From: MFD09286-c1 sp963701015
Lineage (GTDB): Bacteria; Bacteroidota; Bacteroidia; Bacteroidales; DTGW01
Direction: 5' to 3'
Assembly (NCBI GenBank): GCA_963701015.1
Contig: OY969556.1
Span: 1,364,001-1,428,000 of the forward strand
DNA length: 64,000 bases
Shown here: one piece after another, positions 44,510 to 53,449 of the stretch
Numbering within the stretch: the stretch's first letter is position 1
Layout of the letters: each line of letters opens with the position of its first letter
Program-made: the position numbers and the translations under genes
The notes under the pieces: model-generated
Told to the model about the DNA's origin: nothing
Databases searched by the model: none
The model's input: only the letters and a program-made list of their open reading frames with translations

Positions 44510-46344
44510 AAAGAGGCCGTCTCAAAAGTAAAAATGAGATGGTCTTTTTTTGGTTAAAAAACGTAGAATTTTTTTGAACTGATCAAAATGTTTTATGGTA
44601 GATTATTTTTTTGTTTGATCAATTTAGATTTTTTTGATAATAATTTAATAATTACGATATAGGACATTTGTTGCCTTCCTAAGAGGATGGCAAAGCAGCC
44701 TATGCTGCTCTTTTTGCTAAATTGTGTGCCAACGCTAGTAAGCCCATTTCAATTTCTGTTTTTAACATTCCTTTAAGTCCAAAACGCTTAAATCCTTTAT
44801 TAAACTTGATATTGGCAAAAACGGGTTCAACATCAACCCCTCTTTTACTTCGGTAGTAAAGCCCTTGCTCACTCTTCAAGCGTTCTGATGCTTGGGCCTT
44901 TAGTCGGTTTAGATTATGATTAATTTCTATTATTTTATTCTTCTTACTTTTATGACAAGCTCCACGCAATGGGCATGTACTGCAATTAATAGCTTGGTAA
45001 CGAGATATTTGTTGCTCAAAACCGTTTTCTGTAACTCGTTTGATTGAGCCAATGTAATTCATCGGTTGACCCATTGGACAATAGTAGCAGTTCTTTTCAG
45101 AGTTGTAGAATAAATTGCTATTGAGAGAGTTCTTAATTTTGCGTTGATCTTTGTCAAAATAGTTAAACTTTATATAAGCGTCTATTTTTGCCTTTTCTAA
45201 CAATGCGTAATTTTCTTCTGAACCATAACCAGCATCTGCCACAGCTACTTTAGGATAATTGTTATACAGGGTATGGAACTGTTCCAAATGAGGCCTTAAT
45301 GTGGTTGTATCGGTTGGATTGGGGTGATGGCTATAGTTTACAATATATTGATTATTAGTGCTTATCTGAACATTATATCCTGGTTTCAACTGACCGTTTT
45401 TCATGTGATCTTCTTTCATTCGCATGAAGGTTGCCCCAGGGTCTGTTTTACTATACGAGTTCCGTTTGCCTAATATCTGCTCTTGCTCCTTGTACTTGTT
45501 GAGATTTTGTGGCCAATGTTGGCGAGCGTAATTTAATTTCTGTCTTACTTTCTTGTCAACCTTTTTATCAGATAATGCTTGATCTATTTGATTAATAGTC
45601 CGTTTTACTTTTTCTGCATCTATTTGGGTAAAGTCAACATTATCTGTATCTTGTAATTCCTCTTTGGCTAACGATTGGGTATAATCCCATAACTCTTTTA
45701 GTTGTGCCACCATTTTCTCCTTATTGGTCTTTATGGAATTGCCCCAAACGAAAGTATAACGATTAGCCTTGGATTCTATTTTGGTCCCATCAACATAGAT
45801 TTCCTGAAGGCTTACATGTCCCGATTCCACTAATAACATGACTACTTGTGCAAATATTTCTTTTAAAACATTTTTGAGCCTATCACTTCTAAATCGATTA
45901 AGTGTATTATGATCAGGGTGGTTCATAGCACTCAGCCACATAAAATGAATGTTCTCTTTTAAGGCTGTTTCCATTTTACGACTACTATATACATTGTTCA
46001 GGTAACTGTATATAAGAACCTTCAGCAACATCCGAGGATGATAGCTTGAGGTGCCACCTCCTTTATATTGTTTATGCAATGCATCAGCGTTAATACTGTC
46101 AATGACTTTGTTTACAACCCGAACTGGATGGTTTGCATCTATGAACTCCTCCAGTGATGGGGGAAGTAACATGATTTGATTGGGACTGTAGTCTTTAAAA
46201 ACTACTTTTGATCTTTGGTTATACATGTCTCATACTTTTGATAATGAGACAACTAAACAAGATAAATGATTAAATTAATGAGCCTTTTTTATGAACTTTT
46301 TATTAACAAAAAAAGGTGCCTCGACTTTTGAGACACCTTCTTTT
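44510..46344 (-). mobile_element. IS1182-like insertion sequence, copy 1
   Basis: A 1835-bp element, its limits set by comparison with the second copy at 50367-52201. Imperfect terminal inverted repeats: AAAGAGGCCGTCTCAAAAGT at the left, and AAAGAAGGTGTCTCAAAAGT when the right end is read on the minus strand (17 of 20 match). It encodes one transposase on the minus strand. I see only two base differences from copy 2 (44621 and 45273). Each end can fold into a hairpin: 44514-44545, followed by seven T, and 46313-46339, followed by CTTTT. I found no convincing target duplication at this copy. It sits between susD and GH74. Confidence 0.9.
44700..46226 (-). CDS. IS1182 family transposase
   Basis: A 508-residue transposase with the N-terminal DUF772-type domain (LPPSLEEFIDANHPVRVVNKVID, YHPRMLLKVLIYSYLNNVYSSRKMETALKENIHFMWLSAMNHPDHNTLNRFR). 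The DDE catalytic core has YVDGTKIESKANRYTFVWG, VAVADAGYGSEENYALL, and a late Glu in the GVDVEPVFANIKFNKGFKRF segment. A Cys cluster CPMGQPM/CSTCPLRGACHKS may bind zinc. It is identical in protein sequence to the copy at 50557, uninterrupted, and therefore probably active recently. Confidence 0.95.
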   Translation of the reverse strand: MYNQRSKVVFKDYSPNQIMLLPPSLEEFIDANHPVRVVNKVIDSINADALHKQYKGGGTSSYHPRMLLKVLIYSYLNNVYSSRKMETALKENIHFMWLSAMNHPDHNTLNRFRSDRLKNVLKEIFAQVVMLLVESGHVSLQEIYVDGTKIESKANRYTFVWGNSIKTNKEKMVAQLKELWDYTQSLAKEELQDTDNVDFTQIDAEKVKRTINQIDQALSDKKVDKKVRQKLNYARQHWPQNLNKYKEQEQILGKRNSYSKTDPGATFMRMKEDHMKNGQLKPGYNVQISTNNQYIVNYSHHPNPTDTTTLRPHLEQFHTLYNNYPKVAVADAGYGSEENYALLEKAKIDAYIKFNYFDKDQRKIKNSLNSNLFYNSEKNCYYCPMGQPMNYIGSIKRVTENGFEQQISRYQAINCSTCPLRGACHKSKKNKIIEINHNLNRLKAQASERLKSEQGLYYRSKRGVDVEPVFANIKFNKGFKRFGLKGMLKTEIEMGLLALAHNLAKRAA

Positions 46345-46379
46345 GTTTATTTAAATTAAAATTTATAACATATATATCT

Positions 46380-49037
46380 ATGGCAAAGTTTAAAAGGAAT
46401 AATAATAGAGTTTTGACAATCATAATTCTATTTATTATTTTCTGTTTTAATAATGAATTTTCTTCTGCCCAACAAAAAGTTCCGTATCATTGGAAAAATG
46501 TGGTAATTAGTGGAGGTGGCTATGTAACAGGTATTGTTACTTGTCCAACTCGTAAAGATGAAATGTATTGCCGGACTGATGTTGGTGGAGCCTATAAATG
46601 GAATGCTGCTGATACAAGTTGGATTCCGGTAACTGATTTTTTCACTGCCAGCCAATGGAACTTTTATGGAATAGAAAGTATTGCTATTGATCCTGAAAAT
46701 CCCGATAATGTTTATATGGCTGTTGGTATGTATTCAGGTGCGCATTCAAGCTGGGACGGGAACGGAGCTATGTATCGTTCTAATGATAACGGTAAAACCT
46801 GGAAAGGAACTGCATTGTCATTTCAAAATGGAGGAAATGATGACGGTCGGTTAGCAGGTGAACGACTATCTGTTGATCCAAATAAAGGAAGCATTTTATT
46901 TTATGGATCGCGTGTTAATGGCATGTGGAAAAGTATTGATAGTTCAAAAACATGGCAAAAAAATTCGAGTTTTCCGGTTACTTCTACCAAAGATTATGTT
47001 GGAATTGCATTCGTTTTATTTGATAAAACAACTGGAACTCTTGGAAATGCAACAAAAGTTATTTATGCTGGTGTTTCCCGAAAAGGAAGTACAAATATGT
47101 ATGTAAGTTCCGATAGTGGTACTACTTGGCTAGCTATACCTGGTCAATCAACCAATTTAATGCCAAACCATGCAGTGTTATCATCAGATAGTATTCTATA
47201 CATCAGTTATGGTGATTCTTGCGGGCCAAATAGTATATCACAGGGTGCAATTCGAAAATATGATACCAGGAACCAAACCTGGTCAACATTGCTTACGTCA
47301 TCTTCTGGAAATGGTGGATTTGGAGGCATTACAATTGATGCATCAAACCCAAAAGTTCTTATGGCCTGCACAATTGACAGATGGAGTACACAAGATGAGA
47401 TTTACAGGAGTATTGATGGCGGTGCTACCTGGAATAGTTTGAAAAGTAAAGCCATATATGATCCGTGGGGTTTCAACTGGTGGACTTCTAATCTTGTTCC
47501 ACATTGGTTAGGCGATATTGAAATAGATCAATTTAATTCAAACCATGTATTATTTACAACAGGTTTTGGCGTATTTAGCAGTTTTGATGCTACTAATGCC
47601 GATAGTAAAACAAGTACGCATTGGCTTTTTACTGACAGGGGATTAGAAGAAACAGTTCCATTGGAAATTGTTAGCCCACCCTATGGTGCGCATTTACTAA
47701 GTGTTATTGGCGATTTTGATGGTTTCAGGCATAATAGTCTTGATTCTTCAGCTAAACGATTTGCTCCCAATATTGGAACAACCAATCATATAGCCTACGC
47801 TTATAACGAACCTTCAATAGTTGCAAGGGTTGGCTCAGTTGGGCAATACTCTAAGGATGGAGGAAATACCTGGAAACAGTTTTCAAAATCTCCTGCATCT
47901 GGGGCAAATGCCGGGAATATAGCAATTTCAGATGACGGTAAAATTATTGTTTGGAGCCCTTCAGGAGCATCAGCAACTTACTGTACAGCTAATTTTGGTT
48001 TATCCTGGGAAACTAGTGCAAATGCACCTAACCAATCTCAAGTAGTTGCAGATGCTGTTAATCCTTTAAAATTTTATGCATATAATGGCATTGCAATTTA
48101 TATAAGTACTGATGGTGGTGCAACTTTTACTAAATCAGGAAGTGTTTCTGGTTCTGGAAAAATTCGCGTTACTCTAGGTGTTGAAGGTGAAATATGGGTT
48201 CCAGGAAGTGGAGGACTGTTCCATTCCGTAAATTCAGGAACTTCTTTTAGCAGGATTTCATCGGTTACGAGTGCCGGACAGATGGGATTGGGTAAAGCTT
48301 CACCCGGTACTGATTATCCAACAATTTATTTATCGGGTACAATTAATGGCAATATTGGTTTTTACCGTTCCATTGACACAGCAAAAACCTGGGTTAGAAT
48401 TGACGACCCACAACATCAATTTGGTGGTTGCACGGCAATTATTGGTGATAATAGGGTTTTTGGCAGGGTTTATTTAGCTACTGGAGGTAGAGGTGTTATT
48501 TATGGAATGCCAGTGTTTGATTGCCATAACGATTCATTAGGTAGTGCATTTTTTGACCAATGCGATTCATGTGTAGGAGGAAATACTGGAAAATTAGCTT
48601 GTTCTGTCGATTGTCATGGCGATATAAATGGGGCTGCTACTGTTGATAATTGCGGAATATGTTCAGGCGGAAATACCGGAGTTATCGCTTGTACTGCTGA
48701 TTGTAAAGGCGTTTATGGTGGTTCGGCATACCTTGATACTTGTGGAATTTGTGTTGGAGGCACTACAAATAAATTGCCATGCACTTCTTCTTCAGTAAAA
48801 AACTTGAATTCATCTTATTTTAGCTACGATCCAAATCCTTTTTCTGAAACTTTGAACCTTCAAACATCAATGCCAGTTTCATTTAAAATATTAAATATTG
48901 AAGGTATTATTGTTGAAAACGGAATTTGCATACATTCAATTAAAATTGGCGAAAAACTTAATGATGGTGTTTATTTATTGGTTTTAAACAATAACAAAGA
49001 AATTACTACTGTAAAAATTGTAAAGTCGCCAGAATGA
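46380..49037 (+). CDS. GH74 xyloglucanase with Cys-rich repeats and T9SS C-terminal domain
   Basis: An 885-residue secreted enzyme. After a signal peptide (about 1-31) comes a double beta-propeller typical of GH74: GGGYVTGIVTCPTRKDEMYCRTDVGGAYKW with the catalytic-base Asp, then GIESIAIDPENPDNVYMAVG, GGNDDGRLAGERLSVDP, and HWLGDIEIDQFN with the second Asp. Repeated SxDxGxTW BNR motifs recur. Three DxCGxCxGGNTG-like Cys-rich units follow (about 715-805), then a C-terminal sorting domain for type IX secretion (about 815-885). GH74 cleaves the xyloglucan backbone. The 35-base gap after the IS holds no visible promoter. Confidence 0.9.
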   Translation: MAKFKRNNNRVLTIIILFIIFCFNNEFSSAQQKVPYHWKNVVISGGGYVTGIVTCPTRKDEMYCRTDVGGAYKWNAADTSWIPVTDFFTASQWNFYGIESIAIDPENPDNVYMAVGMYSGAHSSWDGNGAMYRSNDNGKTWKGTALSFQNGGNDDGRLAGERLSVDPNKGSILFYGSRVNGMWKSIDSSKTWQKNSSFPVTSTKDYVGIAFVLFDKTTGTLGNATKVIYAGVSRKGSTNMYVSSDSGTTWLAIPGQSTNLMPNHAVLSSDSILYISYGDSCGPNSISQGAIRKYDTRNQTWSTLLTSSSGNGGFGGITIDASNPKVLMACTIDRWSTQDEIYRSIDGGATWNSLKSKAIYDPWGFNWWTSNLVPHWLGDIEIDQFNSNHVLFTTGFGVFSSFDATNADSKTSTHWLFTDRGLEETVPLEIVSPPYGAHLLSVIGDFDGFRHNSLDSSAKRFAPNIGTTNHIAYAYNEPSIVARVGSVGQYSKDGGNTWKQFSKSPASGANAGNIAISDDGKIIVWSPSGASATYCTANFGLSWETSANAPNQSQVVADAVNPLKFYAYNGIAIYISTDGGATFTKSGSVSGSGKIRVTLGVEGEIWVPGSGGLFHSVNSGTSFSRISSVTSAGQMGLGKASPGTDYPTIYLSGTINGNIGFYRSIDTAKTWVRIDDPQHQFGGCTAIIGDNRVFGRVYLATGGRGVIYGMPVFDCHNDSLGSAFFDQCDSCVGGNTGKLACSVDCHGDINGAATVDNCGICSGGNTGVIACTADCKGVYGGSAYLDTCGICVGGTTNKLPCTSSSVKNLNSSYFSYDPNPFSETLNLQTSMPVSFKILNIEGIIVENGICIHSIKIGEKLNDGVYLLVLNNNKEITTVKIVKSPE

Positions 49038-49150
49038 TTTTAATTTGTAAATAAATAATTCATAATTAAACAATCAATTTTATATTTTTTGAATTATAGA
49101 TAAATATGAAAATGGCTGTTTATTTCACCAAATTTTAAATTTTCATAAAG

Positions 49151-50346
49151 ATGAGAAATTTATTTATTGTTGTTATTTCATTTTTGTTCTTCACAAGTTA
49201 TGGACAAAAATTTGATCTTGCGAAAACCCCTCCAATGGGGTGGAACAGTTGGAACAGGTTTGCTTGCGATATTAATGAAGATTTAATAAAGCAAACCGCA
49301 GATGCAATGGTATCAACAGGTATGAAAGATGCCGGTTATACTTATGTAAATATTGATGACTGTTGGCATGGTAAGCGAGATAGTTTAGGTTTTATTCATC
49401 CTGATCCAATAAGGTTTCCGCATGGGATGAAAGCCCTGGCTGATTATGTTCATTCCAAAGGTCTAAAAATAGGAATATACTCCGATGCCGGAAAGCAAAC
49501 TTGTGGTGGTCATCCCGGAGGTAGAGGACATGAATATCAGGATGCTATAACCTATGCCCAATGGGGAATAGATTATTTAAAATTCGACTGGTGCAATACC
49601 GACGGTTTGAAAGCTGATGAGTCCTATAAAACTATGCGCAATGCTATATATGCTGCAAAACACCCAATGGTATTCAGTATATGTGAATGGGGAACAAGTA
49701 AACCCTGGACTTGGGCTGGAGATGTTGGTCACTTATGGAGAACAACCGGTGATATATATCCATGCTGGAATTGCGAATATGGCCATGGAAGCTGGATTTC
49801 AAATGGTGTACTACGTATTTTAGATATGCAGAAAGATTTAAGAAAATATGCCGGACCAGGTCACTGGAACGATCCTGACATGCTTGAAGTTGGAAATGGA
49901 ATGTCGAATAATGAGACCGTGCACATTTTTCACTATGGTGCATGCTTGCCGCTCCATTAATTGCAGGAAATGATTTGCGCACCATTCAAAAAGAAACCTT
50001 AGATATTTTAACGAATAAGGAAGTAATTGCAGTTGATCAGGATTCACTGGGTATTGAGTGTTTTACGTTATATGATTATGGTAACTGGCAAATTTATTTT
50101 AAACCACTCAATAATGGAGACGCTGCAATGTGTTTTCTAAATAGAGGTGAAACACAGCAGAAAGTTGAATTTAATTGGAAATCAAATAATGTTTATGATG
50201 GTGATAATAATTTAAGTTACGATTTTAACAAAAGCACATATAAACTTCGTGATTTATGGGCTAAAAAAGATATAGGGACAACAAATGATGTATTTAAGTC
50301 TGAAATACCACCACATGACGTTATATTAATTCGTTTGTCAAAATAA
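49151..50346 (+). pseudogene. GH27 alpha-galactosidase family, split by a one-base frameshift
   Basis: Two frames (49151-49960 and 49942-50346) form one GH27 enzyme of about 398 residues with a signal peptide (1-18). Visible are TPPMGWNSWNRFACDINE, YVNIDDCW, GIYSDAGKQTCGG, nucleophile Asp146 in YLKFDWCNT, acid/base Asp201 in WRTTGDIYPCW, and WNDPDMLEVGNGM. The conserved continuation should be NNE-DRAHFSLWCMLAAPLIAGND. One base is missing around 49913-49915 (GAGACC where GAAGACC is expected), so the first frame ends early. The C-terminal beta domain is intact in the other frame. It would remove alpha-galactose or beta-L-arabinopyranose. Confidence 0.9.
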
Positions 50347-50350
50347 TCTG

Positions 50351-50366
50351 ATATATAGTTAAATAA
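50351..50366 (+). repeat. left arm of a palindrome interrupted by IS copy 2
   Basis: ATATATAGTTAAATAA lies directly outside the left end of IS copy 2. Its exact reverse complement lies at the right end (52201-52216). Together they look like a palindromic target, probably a hairpin after the GH27 gene, split by the insertion. Confidence 0.7.
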
Positions 50367-52201
50367 AAAGAGGCCGTCTCAAAAGTAAAAATGAGATGGT
50401 CTTTTTTTGGTTAAAAAACGTAGAATTTTTTTGAACTGATCAAAATGTTTTATGGTAGATTATTTTTTTGTTTGATCGATTTAGATTTTTTTGATAATAA
50501 TTTAATAATTACGATATAGGACATTTGTTGCCTTCCTAAGAGGATGGCAAAGCAGCCTATGCTGCTCTTTTTGCTAAATTGTGTGCCAACGCTAGTAAGC
50601 CCATTTCAATTTCTGTTTTTAACATTCCTTTAAGTCCAAAACGCTTAAATCCTTTATTAAACTTGATATTGGCAAAAACGGGTTCAACATCAACCCCTCT
50701 TTTACTTCGGTAGTAAAGCCCTTGCTCACTCTTCAAGCGTTCTGATGCTTGGGCCTTTAGTCGGTTTAGATTATGATTAATTTCTATTATTTTATTCTTC
50801 TTACTTTTATGACAAGCTCCACGCAATGGGCATGTACTGCAATTAATAGCTTGGTAACGAGATATTTGTTGCTCAAAACCGTTTTCTGTAACTCGTTTGA
50901 TTGAGCCAATGTAATTCATCGGTTGACCCATTGGACAATAGTAGCAGTTCTTTTCAGAGTTGTAGAATAAATTGCTATTGAGAGAGTTCTTAATTTTGCG
51001 TTGATCTTTGTCAAAATAGTTAAACTTTATATAAGCGTCTATTTTTGCCTTTTCTAACAATGCGTAATTTTCTTCTGAACCATAACCAGCATCTGCCACA
51101 GCTACTTTAGGATAATTGTTATACAGGGTGTGGAACTGTTCCAAATGAGGCCTTAATGTGGTTGTATCGGTTGGATTGGGGTGATGGCTATAGTTTACAA
51201 TATATTGATTATTAGTGCTTATCTGAACATTATATCCTGGTTTCAACTGACCGTTTTTCATGTGATCTTCTTTCATTCGCATGAAGGTTGCCCCAGGGTC
51301 TGTTTTACTATACGAGTTCCGTTTGCCTAATATCTGCTCTTGCTCCTTGTACTTGTTGAGATTTTGTGGCCAATGTTGGCGAGCGTAATTTAATTTCTGT
51401 CTTACTTTCTTGTCAACCTTTTTATCAGATAATGCTTGATCTATTTGATTAATAGTCCGTTTTACTTTTTCTGCATCTATTTGGGTAAAGTCAACATTAT
51501 CTGTATCTTGTAATTCCTCTTTGGCTAACGATTGGGTATAATCCCATAACTCTTTTAGTTGTGCCACCATTTTCTCCTTATTGGTCTTTATGGAATTGCC
51601 CCAAACGAAAGTATAACGATTAGCCTTGGATTCTATTTTGGTCCCATCAACATAGATTTCCTGAAGGCTTACATGTCCCGATTCCACTAATAACATGACT
51701 ACTTGTGCAAATATTTCTTTTAAAACATTTTTGAGCCTATCACTTCTAAATCGATTAAGTGTATTATGATCAGGGTGGTTCATAGCACTCAGCCACATAA
51801 AATGAATGTTCTCTTTTAAGGCTGTTTCCATTTTACGACTACTATATACATTGTTCAGGTAACTGTATATAAGAACCTTCAGCAACATCCGAGGATGATA
51901 GCTTGAGGTGCCACCTCCTTTATATTGTTTATGCAATGCATCAGCGTTAATACTGTCAATGACTTTGTTTACAACCCGAACTGGATGGTTTGCATCTATG
52001 AACTCCTCCAGTGATGGGGGAAGTAACATGATTTGATTGGGACTGTAGTCTTTAAAAACTACTTTTGATCTTTGGTTATACATGTCTCATACTTTTGATA
52101 ATGAGACAACTAAACAAGATAAATGATTAAATTAATGAGCCTTTTTTATGAACTTTTTATTAACAAAAAAAGGTGCCTCGACTTTTGAGACACCTTCTTT
52201 T
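50367..52201 (-). mobile_element. IS1182-like insertion sequence, copy 2
   Basis: The same 1835-bp element as copy 1 and in the same orientation, 5857 bp further on; only two base differences were noticed (50478 and 51130). It has the same terminal inverted repeats and end hairpins. It is flanked by 16-bp perfect inverted repeats, so it inserted in or next to a palindrome. With copy 1 it brackets the GH74 and GH27 genes. Homologous recombination between the two direct copies would delete that cargo plus one IS. Confidence 0.9.
50557..52083 (-). CDS. IS1182 family transposase, second copy
   Basis: A 508-residue transposase with the same amino-acid sequence as the copy at 44700-46226; the base change at 51130 inside the gene is silent. 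Domains are as in copy 1. Near-identity of the two copies implies recent transposition or gene conversion. Confidence 0.95.
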   Translation of the reverse strand: MYNQRSKVVFKDYSPNQIMLLPPSLEEFIDANHPVRVVNKVIDSINADALHKQYKGGGTSSYHPRMLLKVLIYSYLNNVYSSRKMETALKENIHFMWLSAMNHPDHNTLNRFRSDRLKNVLKEIFAQVVMLLVESGHVSLQEIYVDGTKIESKANRYTFVWGNSIKTNKEKMVAQLKELWDYTQSLAKEELQDTDNVDFTQIDAEKVKRTINQIDQALSDKKVDKKVRQKLNYARQHWPQNLNKYKEQEQILGKRNSYSKTDPGATFMRMKEDHMKNGQLKPGYNVQISTNNQYIVNYSHHPNPTDTTTLRPHLEQFHTLYNNYPKVAVADAGYGSEENYALLEKAKIDAYIKFNYFDKDQRKIKNSLNSNLFYNSEKNCYYCPMGQPMNYIGSIKRVTENGFEQQISRYQAINCSTCPLRGACHKSKKNKIIEINHNLNRLKAQASERLKSEQGLYYRSKRGVDVEPVFANIKFNKGFKRFGLKGMLKTEIEMGLLALAHNLAKRAA

Positions 52202-52216
52202 TATTTAACTATATAT
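52201..52216 (+). repeat. right arm of the palindrome interrupted by IS copy 2
   Basis: TTATTTAACTATATAT is the exact reverse complement of 50351-50366. The first T is shared with the IS end, so the exact junction is uncertain by one or two bases. Confidence 0.7.
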
Positions 52217-52273
52217 GTTTATATTATACCAATAATTGAGTATTATTTATAATTGATAAACAGCTTATTAAAT

Positions 52274-52281
52274 TATTTTTG
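52274..52281 (+). promoter_or_regulatory. candidate -7 promoter for the T9SS cargo gene
   Basis: TATTTTTG matches TAnnTTTG 47 bases before the ATG at 52329. It would make this gene independent of the interrupted locus upstream. Confidence 0.35.
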
Positions 52282-52328
52282 TATAAATTATTATAATCAT
52301 ATACACAATAACTTAAATTTAATTAATT

Positions 52329-53348
52329 ATGAGAAAACAACTACTTATATTGGCAAATTGTATTTTTTTTGCTGGTATTGCTAATGCACAAACAAATCTT
52401 TTGCAAAATGGAGATATGGAAACACAGGGTGTTTGGCAATATAATAATTGGCAAAAGGGAAGCACTAATCTTGATCCATCTGATGTTGATTTTGGCTATT
52501 CAAAAACATTGCCTAAATATGGAAGTGGAAAATGTTTTCATACCGATGGTACTTCTGACGGTAACTGGGACCAGGTAAAAGTTGCATTATGGCAACCTAT
52601 ATTATTAAAAAAAGGTCATGTTTATAAAGTAACAGGAGCCTTTAAAGATAATAGTGATACTCCATTTTCAAATTCCAATAATGATGGTATTTGGGCTGAG
52701 ATACATTTTTATTATAAAGCCCCGGTTATTGATTCAATTCCTAATCAACCTGCTATGTATGCATTCAATTCATGGAATAATCCAAATGTTGATGGCATGG
52801 ATGGAACATTTCAGGATAATGCAGCTACATATGCACTAGGAGCAGATTCAGCCATAAAGAGTATAATTAATCCGACTCTGGATAGCATACCTTCGCACCC
52901 TTATTATGCTGTTCCTGATAGTATATTTAAATCGGGTAAAGACACTATTACACTTTATTTTTGTATTCAATATGGCGGAACGGCAGGAAATGCTGGTGAT
53001 TCGCAAACTTTCGACTTTACTATGGATGAATTTAGTGTAATTGATTCATTAGATTTAATTGCAGGTGTTAAAACTGGTGAGCTTTCCCAACATAATTTAT
53101 CAAATTATCCTAATCCATTTAATTTAAAAACTACAATTGCATACGCTGTATTATATAAAAGTAATGTTGAATTAAGTGTATATAACCTTGCTGGTGAAAA
53201 AGTTTCAAGTATTATTAATGAAGAAAAAAGTAATGGAAATTATACTGTTTCTTTTGATGGTTCAGGTTTATCAGGTGGAGTTTATTTTTATACTCTAAAA
53301 GAAAATGGAAGAATTATTGGTACACAAAAGATGATTATTTTAAAATAA
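52329..53348 (+). CDS. secreted protein with carbohydrate-binding-like domain and T9SS C-terminal domain
   Basis: A 339-residue exported protein with signal peptide 1-20 (ending IANAQ). Residues 22-240 start TNLLQNGDMETQGVWQYNNW, the usual opening of a CBM-like beta sandwich that often binds glycans. I see no catalytic motif. Residues about 257-339 form a type A sorting domain (LSNYPNPFNLKTTIAY, SVYNLAGEKV, LSGGVYFYTLKENGRIIGTQKMII) that directs export and surface attachment by type IX secretion. Next to the xyloglucan locus it may be a surface glycan-binding protein, which is inference. A strong terminator follows. Confidence 0.8.
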   Translation: MRKQLLILANCIFFAGIANAQTNLLQNGDMETQGVWQYNNWQKGSTNLDPSDVDFGYSKTLPKYGSGKCFHTDGTSDGNWDQVKVALWQPILLKKGHVYKVTGAFKDNSDTPFSNSNNDGIWAEIHFYYKAPVIDSIPNQPAMYAFNSWNNPNVDGMDGTFQDNAATYALGADSAIKSIINPTLDSIPSHPYYAVPDSIFKSGKDTITLYFCIQYGGTAGNAGDSQTFDFTMDEFSVIDSLDLIAGVKTGELSQHNLSNYPNPFNLKTTIAYAVLYKSNVELSVYNLAGEKVSSIINEEKSNGNYTVSFDGSGLSGGVYFYTLKENGRIIGTQKMIILK

Positions 53349-53380
53349 TTTCAATAAATTCTATAATTATATATTTAATT

Positions 53381-53410
53381 AAAGGCCTGGTATTGCGAAT
53401 CCAGGCCTTT
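53381..53410. terminator. bidirectional terminator
   Basis: AAAGGCCTGG (53381-53390) pairs with CCAGGCCTTT (53401-53410) around a ten-base loop and is followed by TTTATAT. It separates the plus-strand T9SS cargo gene from the convergent ABC operon. Confidence 0.85.
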
Positions 53411-53449
53411 TTATATCTAGTAAATTTGTTATTTAATTTCTATTCTTTA

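Noticed and set aside
44510..52201. Formal composite transposon
   Set aside because: No matching target duplication was found at the outer ends of the two IS copies, and copy 2 has its own inverted flanks, so independent insertions are equally likely.
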